Shown in pieces: positions 27,209 to 39,200 of a DNA stretch of 64,000 nt; position 1 is the stretch's first letter, and the number at the start of each line of letters is the position of its first letter. Source of the stretch: Allacma fusca (taxonomy: Eukaryota; Arthropoda; Collembola; Symphypleona; Sminthuridae); contig OX359250.1 in NCBI GenBank assembly GCA_947179485.1, positions 20,070,539-20,134,538 of the forward strand, read 5' to 3'. The notes beneath the pieces are model-generated. The model had not been told where the DNA came from and made no database searches. It was given only the letters and a program-made list of their open reading frames with translations. The position numbers were made by a program, and so were the translations under genes.

Positions 27209-27895
27209 ATGAAACTCCTAATCCTTCCGTTGTTTGTGTGTTTATTTTCCTTCGCATACGCCGGATTTTTTAATTTCGGTGTTGGACGAGATATGGATAT
27301 TTTCATTAGGGAATCAAGTAAAAACCAAACATAATTATCATCATAATTTTACTATACAGTGCTTTTCAGTGTATAAATCAGACGAACTGACCTGCTGCAA
27401 AGTTACGCTACAGTATTACAAGGTGTGTAAATTTTGATTTTAATAGATAATTCCCGTTGCCGATGGTACAATAGTGGCATCCTAAGCTGGATTCCCAGGA
27501 GAATCAACGAAACCACTTATTGTCGCTGCATTGGTGTCGGAGCATATGAGTGCAAAACTTATATCCCGAAAGCAAAAAGTAAGAATTTTAGTGATATTTA
27601 TGTGCTCGAGTTTTCGACATTTTTGCGATAATATTGTTGATTTATTTATTCAATTTGAAAGCGACAATATTGTCTCTTACGTCAGAATTACCTACACAAT
27701 CTTAACTGAAACATTTTGTAAAACTGAAACTCTAATTTATTTGGAAGCATTTTTGTAATATTTGATCTTAAAAATTGTTTAGCCACGGTTGTAACTGACA
27801 GTACAGGACTTGGTAGCAACTCAACAGCAAGCACTGCAGAAATCTCTATCTCATCCAAAGCAAATTCAACAACCGCCCCAACAGCTCTGCCATGA
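27209..27895 (+). CDS. Small secreted cysteine- and Ser/Thr-rich protein, family unknown
   Basis: Three exons, 27209-27317, 27447-27578 and 27783-27895, joined by GT-AG introns of 129 and 204 bases in phase 1, give 354 bases or 117 residues. Residues 1-18 (MKLLILPLFVCLFSFAYA) form a clear signal peptide with an AYA cleavage context. The mature part has four cysteines (41, 62, 64, 72) with a CRC pair and several aromatics between 40 and 75. The tail from residue 81 is Ser/Thr/Ala-rich and resembles a mucin-type O-glycosylated stalk. N-glycosylation sites fit at N37, N57, N93 and N108. No transmembrane segment or GPI signal was seen at the C-terminus, so it is probably extracellular. I do not recognise the family. 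The gene stands alone between AGFG1 and ACSL. The exon 1-2 junction is the least certain part: the skipped 129 bases contain another acceptor (27369) and a short Cys-containing frame, but using it would force an impossibly short second intron of 20-24 bases. Confidence 0.7.
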
Positions 27896-28011
27896 TTTGG
27901 TTACAAAATGTGCAATCGATCCTTAAATCTCTCAAGTGTCACAGGTGCCTCAATTTTTTAAATATTTAATTTGTAATATCTTTGGTATACTTGCTGTACT
28001 TGAAACCCTTG

Positions 28012-28017
28012 AATAAA
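28012..28017 (+). terminator. Polyadenylation signal of the small secreted-protein gene
   Basis: AATAAA 117 bases after the TGA stop, which supports the proposed last exon. Confidence 0.6.
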
Positions 28018-28499
28018 CAAATGGGTCTTAAATGGTACAAGTAATGACTTAATTATTCCATTATACGTATCACCCGTGTACGCTGCTATTTTAGTGTAAG
28101 CAAGCATTTGAAGGGAAAAAAATTGTATGAGACTGCAGGAGAAAGGTAACTTTCTTTCTACAGCAAGGAGCTTTACACAAAAGCTATTTCTAGTAGATAC
28201 GTACCCCATTGTCAGCTAAGTTTAAAAATAGTTACGCTATACATTTCAGAGTCACCAGACAACTTGTTTCATTTCTCCACAACCCAAAGCATCCAAAACT
28301 GTTCCTAGTATTGTAATAACCCAGAATTGAACTCAGTCCCAACAATTCAAATTGAGGTCTTTACTGTAATCTGTAATAATTCATAATTCGATAATATGAT
28401 ATGTAATTTATTTTTTCAAATCTGGTACATCCTACACTACACATGATGGACATTCCACCGATATGGTTCTATTTTTTGTAAGCAAGATCAGAAGTTGCA

Positions 28500-29480
28500 T
28501 TCCTCTGATAGGTTGTTTAGCCTCTTGAAAGTTATTTTAAATGGAAATCAGTGCAACTATAATATACTAGAAGCGTTTTACTACTCACTGTCAATTGAAT
28601 TGTTATCAGTAATCACATCAGTCACAAAATCCCTGTCACAATTGACTTTTCCCCAAACTCAATTGACTCTACCTCATTGTCCCTCAAATGTACTGACACG
28701 ACCATGACTAATATTAACCAAGTACTTATTTACACAAACAAAAATCCACAAGCTAAAAACCTAAAATACGCATTCAAAAACTTCAACCACTGACTTCCAC
28801 ACTCTACACTAACGTTCTTTCATTTACTCTCCTGACACAGATACACAGAAGAGCACCTGGTCGCAGTAACCTCCAATAAAAATACACCCAGAAACTTGTA
28901 ACACACATAATTATCCACATATCAAATAAAAAAACCGTTCCAACTGTGAGTAGCCCCCACATTCTAAACTCTTTGCTCATCCAAACCCTCTCCAGTGAAT
29001 AATAATTGACATCAGGAAGCGTATTTATCCTGACCTAGGTCACACGGTGATTACACCATCATACTGTATTCCACACACCTCTTGACTCCCTTTGAAGAGT
29101 CTGCTGTATGTCATATCAGCGTGTTACTCATAAGATCAGTCATCCCAAATAAGCATTCCCTTTTGCCTCGACACCCTCAAAAACCTCATGCTCAATTATT
29201 CTGACATACACATACAGCCCCAAAAATAAAAATCTCCGTACCCTTCTTTATTTCTAGTATTTAAATACACAAGATCAATTTCCCATCTTGCATTGAATTA
29301 CTCTTGAATTACTCTTCCCACTCATTTGGGCCTCTGCATCAATACTATTCGCCCCCACATAGGTTCCTCTAATCCCAGGAGGATTTATCCCTAATTATAA
29401 TTTTTGTATCTATTTAATCTCCCCGAAAATAAACCTTATAGATATTTAATATGCTAATAAAAATATCTACACATCTTATT
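28500..29480. other. C-rich, G-poor block upstream of the presumed ACSL promoter
   Basis: The plus strand is dominated by A, C and T, with words such as CCTCATTGTCCCTC and CAACCACTGACTTCCACAC and very little G. The open frames here are a by-product of that composition. No gene, RNA or transposon end was recognised. Confidence 0.5.
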
Positions 29481-30200
29481 ATGCCCAGGACTTCAACGGA
29501 CCCACGGCAGTGGGCGCATGAGGTATGATTATCGAGCCGTGGGTATTTGTCTCCCTTAATGATAAAACATGTGCGTTTGGACTGCGTCCGTAGTAAAAGA
29601 CGTAGTGTAAAGCCTGAGTTTCATCTCGAATAAAAAGCTCTTCTTGAATGAACGAACGAGAGTGAAACTAGATTTTAAATGGGTTGTGTGCATGTAGTAC
29701 TACTAGTCATGTAGTTGTAGTAGCATTTGTATATATTTATATATATATATAGGAATATTACGACTATTATGGACTGGAGCAGACAGCAAATAAAAAAAGA
29801 GTGGCTGTGGCTGTGGCTGACAATGTGAGTGTACGACTACTGTGAGAGTTTGAGGGGAACGGGAAGTGAGTATGAATGAAAGGATATTGGGTATGTTTTT
29901 CCATGGGACGTACATACGGCTACGGCTCTCGTTCCGAGTACACGTTGCGTTTAGCTTTCGAGCGCATTTTCTTCTGTCTTCCCACCTTCAGAGATCGTAC
30001 GATCATCAAGTCCAATCCGCTTCCAGCTTTTGCTCAGGAATAGGAACTTCGAAATCTCTTTGGTCCTCGGATTTCAATATATAGTAATTTGGTGTGTTGT
30101 GTGTGTGTATTACGCTGTAAGCAAAAGACTGTCGAATAAAAGTCAAGTAAGTCCCTATGTGTAAGTACTCCATACAAAACTATTCCCGTCTCACATGAGC
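29480..30200 (+). promoter_or_regulatory. Probable distal promoter of ACSL
   Basis: Inferred. The composition flips here from C-rich (28.5-29.5 kb) to G-rich (30.4-31.2 kb) on the plus strand, as it does upstream of the other genes. The interval is locally GC-richer and contains a perfect 12-bp palindrome GATCGTACGATC (29993-30004), a hairpin at 29500-29544, a TATATA tract near 29730-29750 and several donor-like GTAAGT/GTGAGT sites (for example after 29865 and 30149). The next plus-strand gene is ACSL, whose first coding exon begins after a splice acceptor at 42418, so an upstream leader exon must exist somewhere. Confidence 0.35.
29500..29544. repeat. 9-bp perfect GC-rich hairpin
   Basis: Arms ACCCACGGC (29500-29508) and GCCGTGGGT (29536-29544) are exact inverse complements around a 27-base loop, at the C-rich to G-rich transition upstream of ACSL. 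Confidence 0.6.
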
Positions 30201-33200
30201 ATTGTTTTTGTTACAAACAAGAGAATGGTCATATTTAATTCCGACCGTTGTAAACTATGGGTGTAATCGTTAACCTCACTTGTATATAATCATTTCAAGA
30301 TTCTCAAGTGTGGACGGACTTTTGAAGCACGTTGTCATACTCTCTAACTTTTGTATATGTTCCAAGTAAGTGTTCGGGAATACTGGAAATCATCAAATGA
30401 TGTGGTGTAGCCTCCAGAGTCGTTCTTGAGTCAAAAAGTAAGTATGATATAGTTAAATCTTACGTGGGGAAATAAGTTGTTTGGGGTGTGGGTTCAATTC
30501 GGGGATTTGAGAGGACTTGTTGTAAGTGTCTTGTTAAATAATTGTAGTAACCTTTTGACCTGACGTTGATTCCAGTTTATTATAAAGTGATCTGTCATCA
30601 AGGAGGAGTGAGTCAGTGGGGAATTAGGGAGTACTCTGTGAACTGTTTCTGTTGAGTTGTGTATGTTTCCTGTCCGAGTCCAGTTAATACAGGAGTTGGG
30701 GTTCCGGATGAGAATATTTTGTGAATTGTAATGACAAGCAATCAGGATTAAATTTTAAGGTATTGTGTAATTACAAATTGAGTTTTTTAATTGTTGAGGA
30801 ACTATGGGCTGTTATGGAAGAGGATGTAGAAGGTGCTGGGATTTTGTAGTCAGGAGTCAGTCCTAGGATGAACGTCTATGAAATTGTTTTTGTCGGGATG
30901 TGTTTAAGTTTAATTTACGGAAATTGTTTCTGGATTTTAATGTGGGGAAATGGGGTGTCGATTTTAATTTAGGGGATTTGTTTGGAGATTTTGGATGGAT
31001 GGGGCTTGACAGTGGGGATTTTTGGGATGATGTGTAGTTTCGGATGTGGATTCGAACGATGTTTACGGAATTGTTTTAATTGTTTGAGTGAGGATGTTTA
31101 GGGGAATTGTTTTAATTGTTTTACTGGGGAATCGGGGGATGCATTCCTTGTTTTGTTTTAAGAATTGGTTTGAATTTGTTGAGTTTTGTTTATTGGTTTA
31201 GGTTTCTTTTGTGGGATTACTCAGAAAAGGGAATTTGAAATGGCTGGTACAGAATTTAGGGAAGATATCGGGATGTTGATGGAATCGGAGGTTCTTAGGA
31301 AAAAAAATTGTTGTGGTTTCATTATTGACTCAGTGAATTACTTAACATTGTGGATGTCGTTAGTTTCGTTTATTAGTCGTTGTTGCAAGGTTTTTATCAG
31401 TTGTGAATCATCTTGGAAATGCAATTCCGTGGAGGGCATATCACGTTTCGCAACTTGGGAACATATCATTGGGTTTTCGATTCGCGACTGAGTGAGAGCC
31501 TCTGTGTATTATTAAGAACAGATGATGTATAGTTAGAGTAACTATGCATGGCAGGGCGGTAGGGGAGTGCAAAAAGCATTTTTTGCACATCGAATTGTTT
31601 TGGTATTGAGAAATGAAACTCAAGGATCACATGAATTTCATATTTATACACATCATCCATCAGTATACATTGTACATAGTCTGTCCAATGCCTGTAGTAT
31701 ATGAGTCATTTGATATTCACGAATGTTACCTTGAATGTACGTCAGTGTCGTCGAAGAAAAAAGGCAAGATGTGTATTCTGACTGGGTAATGCCTTATAAT
31801 TCCATTGTTTTCAAGATTATATATGGTGAGCACATTATATAGTGCGAGTATACGGAGATTGCATGCTTAAACATATTTTCATGTTAGTTTGAGCTCCATA
31901 ATCCGTATAGTTTGGGATGACAATTAGATAATTTTAGATGCGAAAAATCCTGTGTGCTGCTGTCTGGATATTCATAGCTATCAAAGTCTTGCCTAAGGAA
32001 CTTTATCATTTTAGTACGTTCCTTTTGGCTTGTAATACAAGCCTTGTATACAATCTAATTGTTAGTTAGTTGAACATTTCAATCGTTAATGAATTTCTAT
32101 CGCCAAGTTTTGTTTGCATACAGCCTACAAGGAAATGAGTGCAAAGTACAAAGTTCATTTAATGTTTAAATCATTATTTGGACCTGTCGTTATTAATGCA
32201 GGCAAGTTCACATGTGCTAGCAATGCTGGCATATTTGTTAATTTCAGGGTGTTTGCATAAATTTTCGCATGCGTTGGCTGGTCTTTCAATTCGACGAGGA
32301 TATTATGTGCACGAAAATTCACGAGGAAAAAATTCTTGATTAGCATATTGCTAACGCGTAAAATGCAGTTCGTGGAAGGTTTTGTGTTTGTATCAAGAAC
32401 ATTCTTTTGATTCGGAGGACGTTAGAGGTGCTTAGAGGTACCTTCATCATACATTTGTACAAAGTTTGGGCATCACAATTTTTTCCGACGCCTCAAATGT
32501 GATGTACTCTAAAACTTGCTTGTGCGTACAATGCGTGCTACCAAGGCAAGGTACTGCGACCAAATTACTCGAACGAGTTAGCAGGAGTTACTTAAAAGTG
32601 AGATGATCGTGTTTGGTATTCATGTTACTGAAAACCATGCAACACATTGTTAGAAAATAAACCCCATTTGATACCAAAACGACGTAAATAAGTAAACATT
32701 TACGAGAAAATGCAAACTGCAACCTGTGCAGCTTTTACTAGATACTAGATACCTTTATCATAAATTAAGTTCCGTGATGTCGAAGTAAATATCATTCAGA
32801 TAACTTTCATGACATCAGCTCAGATTATCGTACATGGAGTTATTGTGCATCGTATTTTTATTTTTAATAAATATGACAGATGAAGTTTGTCCTACCAGAC
32901 TTGCCGGATTTAAATATACATGCAAGTTCGCATTTTGAGTAGCATCCTAGAGCATGAAAGAATGGTAGCCTTGACTGATAGTGTTGTATGAGGATACGAT
33001 GAAAGTAGGCGACGTGGTTGACCCGATTTTAATCCTCTAATGTTAGGTTTTTTAATAGAAATAGTAGCAAGCAGGTTAATGTGATTTTGCTATTTTAGTT
33101 TTTCGAGCAGATGTTTGCTACTGCATAAAAGTTTGGTTTGTAACTTACATCCTAACATTCTACATATTCGCGTTTGCAGTTTGGGAACGTGGGAAGCCAA

Positions 33201-36200
33201 AGGGTACCATAACCTGCGTATCGTATGCATGCATGTCACACAAATTCAGTCAATCTATGTCTTCACGTTGAGACTTTTCGCTTGGCAATTATATTGTAAT
33301 CAGATGCGCTTTGTGTAGTGCAAGGAACTTACTTGAACACTGAGCACCCAGCCATTTAAACTTTCTAAGTATACAATATAAATGGGATAGTTTCTGCTAT
33401 ATTTTTTCTTTGCCAAGTGTGACGAAAAGATGTAGTTCACATCAAAGAATCCGAACCGAATTTCTAAAGAAAGTATGTGTACATAACTTGTGCATACATA
33501 TAGCATATTTCCAAATCCACAAAAGCGTGGATTTCGGCAGCCGCTTGGAATATATAATTACAGAGGTTTCATTAAAGTTTATGACCTAGACGCTCGTAAG
33601 CGTAGCTCGGAAAGTAGATTTAAAAAAAAATTCAACTTAAAAATCTCTTCGTACGAAAAATTATCTATTGTAATCGTGGTTATTCGCTGTAAAAAAAATT
33701 AAATGTTTTAGTGCAACTGGCAAACAGAGACCGGTTTGACTGTTCCAGTGATGATGTGTTCGTCTCAACACAGGCAGGGAGACATGCTTTGCGTGCAGGT
33801 TTTTATGCCGACTGTCGAGAACCTGTACAATTTTGGCGTTGCCATTATTCTGTGTGAATACTTCTGTGTGAAGTCCCAAACATTACAAGGAAGGTTCCTC
33901 TTGTAGACTGGAGTAGTAAGCCAGAAGTTAAAAAGTACATCAAAGCATTATGCGGGTTATTATTTATCACTTATATTGACCTCAAATTCACAATTTTTGT
34001 TGCATTTTTTGAACTTCTAATAGCAGTAAATTACAAATACTCTTCAGAATTGGTTGGAGTGCCAGTGTAATTTCTCGTAAGGAAATCATTATAAGGTGGG
34101 ATATTGTTTTACATTTGAATGCATAACAAGTCACTATTGATAGTTGCCTGCTCTGTAACAAATGAACAGAGGATTGAAATACGAACTTAGTATGAACTTT
34201 ACTCTGAAAAACATTTAGTGCTAAAGGTACACTTATTCTACATCAAAGCATCAAGGTGTGCATAAATGCTGGAGTTGCTAGTTAGAATTAGAGTTATTAC
34301 TAGACGGATGTGAGTGTGAGCATGGGAGCTATTATTCCGTCAAGTTATGCTTACTTAGGTCTGGAATAGAGTTCCCGAAAATCTTTGTTCCCTAGATTTC
34401 GTCAGAGAGTGGTTTACTTTAATATTTAAAACCGTGAAAGCAGATTCTAGGAAATAAAGTAATTGCGTACTGTGGTATATAATAAACTATGTCCGCTAGA
34501 ATTGGTTAAAAACTGTTGCAAGAGAATGGTTCCTGGGTTGTTGGCAACTAACTCAGTAAAACGGATCGTATCATATTCACTTCTTGTGCATATGTGATGT
34601 TCTATGTTTGTCCAATCTCGGAAAGGTTGCATGTTGCATCTACATTGCGCATAGCAAGGAAAGTCGAATCTTTCTTTGGAAGAGGCATTCCAGTGACACA
34701 AAGCCCCAAATTGCTATAAGCCGTTACGTAGCCCATTAGCATATATTATCTTAATAAAGCGAATGAAATCCAATTATTTATGTTCGGTGTGCTACTTATG
34801 TATCTATCTACTTGTATTCCTTGGGAAATAATAGCAATACACTGTGTTTGTAAACTGTGGCTGAAGTTATCTCGTCCAAGTAATAATTTATTGCAAACAT
34901 CTGCTGTTCCAAGCTAATTTGGAGTACCGTACTTACACATGAGTGCAAATGCCTTCCAATTAACAATAGAGATTCGACACTTGTGAGAATCAGACCAGGT
35001 GAAGGAACGACATGCTGTAGGTCAGTCTCCTCCATTCGTATGACCAAAATTCAAATTAATTTTGTATGAAGTAGATACTTCATAGTGTATTAGACGGATT
35101 AAGGACGAGCAGGTTGGAGATTGAGAATTCCTTCCAAAGACACACACGTACAAGTTAAACATCTGAACTGCACGAAATTAGATTACTTTATTACGTAACC
35201 CTTAGACCGTGAAGTGCTCTCACCTTTTTTGGTAAGATACTCAACTCGGTTTCACTTTCAACCTGGCCAGTACTATTTCTCAACGATACCTTAACAGTAA
35301 AAATGAGATAAGAAGCAGCCCTTTCTCTTCTACTGTCAAGACCAGGGGAAAAAATGCATTTCTGTTTAATTGTTGTATTTTGATTACTTATCTTGTTCTT
35401 GTGCACAAGTCTGGGAAAGTCGGAAGCTGCTTGCTCTGACATTCCTATATCGATTTAAATAGATAACTACAAGTTATGGTTGCTCCCTTGCTTAGTTTTC
35501 CGTGAAATGGATTAATTTTTGGAAGTACCTTAATTCTGAGTTACTTGAGCATAACAGATTGGACCACCTGGCAGTGGCAAAATTTTTCCAAAGGCAAAGG
35601 CAAAAGGAAATAACATGAGATAATTATTGTTAATTTATTCAGCTGATACTGGCCAGGTTTGGTGAGAATGTTATTACCATTAATTAGTAATTTCAAATTT
35701 TCCTGAAAATAAATTCGCTACGTAAGACATTAGATAGTGGCAATTAGATACCACATACAGTGTTCTTCAGAAATGCACCTTTGATTTTGATACCCGACAT
35801 TACAACAGTCAGTCATAAAGTGTTCAGTGTTGAGTTTGGTGTTACTTTTCCTCATCTTTTTTAAAAAAAGATTGTGATCGGAATATTACAAAGTTTATTT
35901 TTAGGGCTAGCTGGCAATGATTTGCTTCATTTCTGCGTTATAATATTTTTCCTCGTGGAACCATTCAGTTGCCACTGAATAATAATTTTATTTATTTTAT
36001 GTTCTGTGTTTTCGAGTACTGAGACAAAATGTTGGAAAGTTTTTTTTTTATCCGTGGTTGTATCTACATATCATGGTTTTTGAGCTGATGAGGTATTATG
36101 ACATTGAGGACGAGTGCTATCTGTTTAATGGGATCAAGACCTGAGTCCTGAGCCTAAGAAGATGAAGGGTTTATAGCGCTAAGTGATTTTATCATTATCA

Positions 36201-39200
36201 GTTCTGTCAAAAAGTCCGCCGTGGAAAGTCTTGCCTATGTACATACGTATACCACGAACGTGTATGCTCACGAATGTACTACATGTTTCCAGCTGTGCAA
36301 TATTTTCAATAATAATAATCCTTCTTTTCAGGATGTTGAAAATATTGAGAATTGGGTATTAATGCAGTTATTTGTAAAACTGGCTTCCGTTTGATTCATT
36401 CCGTGGCAGTAGTCTCCATACTTATAAATGTAGTTAGATGCATGCATTGCATACTGCAAGTCTTCTCATTGTCAGCATCCTCTGAAATTTTGTGTATCTC
36501 TAGATATGTATATCTTATTCTGATGTGGTAATGAATGATTTAGTGTTGGTTTCGAAGTTGGAAAATCTATGGTCATAACCATATGTTATAAAGATGCTTA
36601 GGTTATATCATCGGAAGTAGATAATGGAATAATCCATGACATTAGAACAAATATTTCTATCACTTGGATGACATACAATCCAACTGAACTCATGAGTTTC
36701 AGACAGACCCCAGTTGTGAGGGTCAAGTGCAAGTGTCAAAGAGCATAGTCCTAGACATGATTTCCATTTCTTTTAAAAGTGTTCAATACCAATGATGAAC
36801 ACTCCACGTTAAGTTGAATATGGTTAGGGAGAAGAGCGTATAGTATTTCATGAGTGCCTATGTGTCTAATGTAAATATGGGATGTCTGCTGGTTATGTGT
36901 GTTACATCATTGACTGGAAAGTGGAACAAAAAATGGTATCTATAACATGTATATATAATAAAGTAATGAGCACAGTAAAGCTCTTATTTTTTAAAAAACA
37001 TGTACATCTTTAGGGACGATAAACCGGCGTTAAATTTGTATTTGTATTCATAAGCTGGATCTGGTTGTGAATTAATTCAGTATGGAGAATTTGATGATCG
37101 GATGCACATACACACTCCTGTAAATTTAAGATAGACCTAAATTATTTCCTTGTGGTCCCAGTGTGTCCAAGTGCAACTGACTTGTCTGGTGAACTGTTAT
37201 TGCTATCAACACAGCGTGATAATATAAATTTTTACATCTGTGTATGTATGTATCTACGTATAATTGCATAAAAGGCATTTAATATGTAAGTGCTTCATTG
37301 TGTCTCAATATTCTCAATGAGTAGCAAGTAGTAACTAGCTATTTATGTATATGAGTATAGATGACTTAACTCGGGATAAATACATTTTCAAGCAACAACT
37401 AAGACCCCTTAAATGACATTTCCTTCGTGAAAGGAATTGATTGAGAGTGGTCGACGAGCCCTTCTGATAAACTTGAGGGATATTTTCAGCTGATAGTTGT
37501 TAAGGAGCAGGAGCACATTTTATTTTCATCATGTACATACAGTCAGCCATTGTTTTCACCGCGTTTACATACTTACGTATTTAGAGACGGAGACAGAGGG
37601 ATGGGTAACCACTAAACACCAAACCCTTATCCGAAACGAAGTAATAAAAACAAAACTGACAAGCCCCAGAGTCATGATGAGCTTGGGGTACTGCATACAT
37701 TTAACAAGTTATACCGCCTGAAGCCGCCGGCTTGAGGCAGCTAAGATTAAGATGCTATTCATGGTTGTTCTTGGTATGTTTTGTAAGTATTGAACGGCGT
37801 TATTTAATTATGTAACGATGTATTGTACACAGTTGTAACTTTTTCCCAATCAGTTAATTCGTGGTTCTGTGCACGCAACAATGATAGTGTAAGTGTTGTT
37901 AATAAAATCAAGGTGCATATTTGACGATTACGACAATTATCTCTCACAAGTCCTCAAAAAGATGCATATCTGGTTGTAGAAGCAATGATATCCAAACTAG
38001 TTGCTATATAAGTAAAAGCAGCAATAGAAATAATTATGGTTATTATGCAGACGACTATGGTGATAATGAGATTAATACTGTTGTTTTTCTTTAAGGTTGG
38101 AGGTCAGAAGTACTGGAAGCAGTTGGAAGGAACGTGATCACTGACTTCTCCATTGAATCGTGTGACTTATGACAGAATCCTATACAGAGTGCTATTCGCT
38201 ACAGAGTACTTTTAACTAAAAATACTGTATGTAAAACGGAAAAAGGAAGAAGCTTCGCGGCCTGAAATCGTGACTGTAAGGTTGAGGCTATTCCGTACTC
38301 TGTGATTTACAGTTTACAACCAAATAGTCTGTTTTTCATCTTTTCATCATCAAATCCCCATCAGTGTCATATACTTGCGTGTATTTATCTTGTCTTCTGT
38401 ATGTGTTGTGGGTAAAATCCTCTTCAGTTCAATCATGTCAGGTCAGTCCAAATGATGTGTTCGTTAAGAGTGTTTGCATAGTCTTGGCTTTTGTTATCCT
38501 TGTTATTAGTGAGTGGCAATAATTTTAATATTTTATCAACGTCTCACTCAAGTGTTCACCGGTAATGATGTAATATTGTTAGCTCCTACTTTTAATAAAA
38601 TTACTTGCATTCCACACTTCAGTCTTCTGGCCGTACTTATAATTATTAGAAGGTTTCATCACTGTGTTTAACCCGCTCTCTGTCAAGTCTGCAGGTATCA
38701 GTAAATACCTTAGCTGTAGGGGTTAATATTTTAATTCATTCAATTGCTTATTGTACGCTCCACGTTAAAAACCGCAACCGTACCGTATTTATAGTAGTCT
38801 ATTGTACAGTTTTCTAGTTTCTTATCTCAATCTCTCGGCGATCACTACCTAGCGTATATATATGTATTTCCAGTTGCTGGGTTTTGATGACATGTAATAA
38901 AGATAACGCCATTGTCTGTAAAATATGTTCCCTGGTCGGATAATTTATAGGTTCTACAGATTTTAGGTATTGTGAACATTGCACTTGGTTTAGTGTCTGG
39001 AATTGAGTTTTGAATTTGATTGATTTGGATCCCTGGTGTTAGTAGTGATAGCATAACAATTATTATCTTTTGAGGTGGGTTAGCCTTAATAATGGGCATT
39101 TATCAGAATCAAGTAGGGTCATAAATGGATCACATGGGAATCACATGGTGAGCATTTGTGGATTTCGTATGTCGTTCTCATTAATGATTGTGTTGCCTGT

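Noticed and set aside
30485-30505. GGGTTCAATTC, resembling a tRNA B box
   Set aside because: No A box at the right distance and no acceptor or anticodon stems can be formed.
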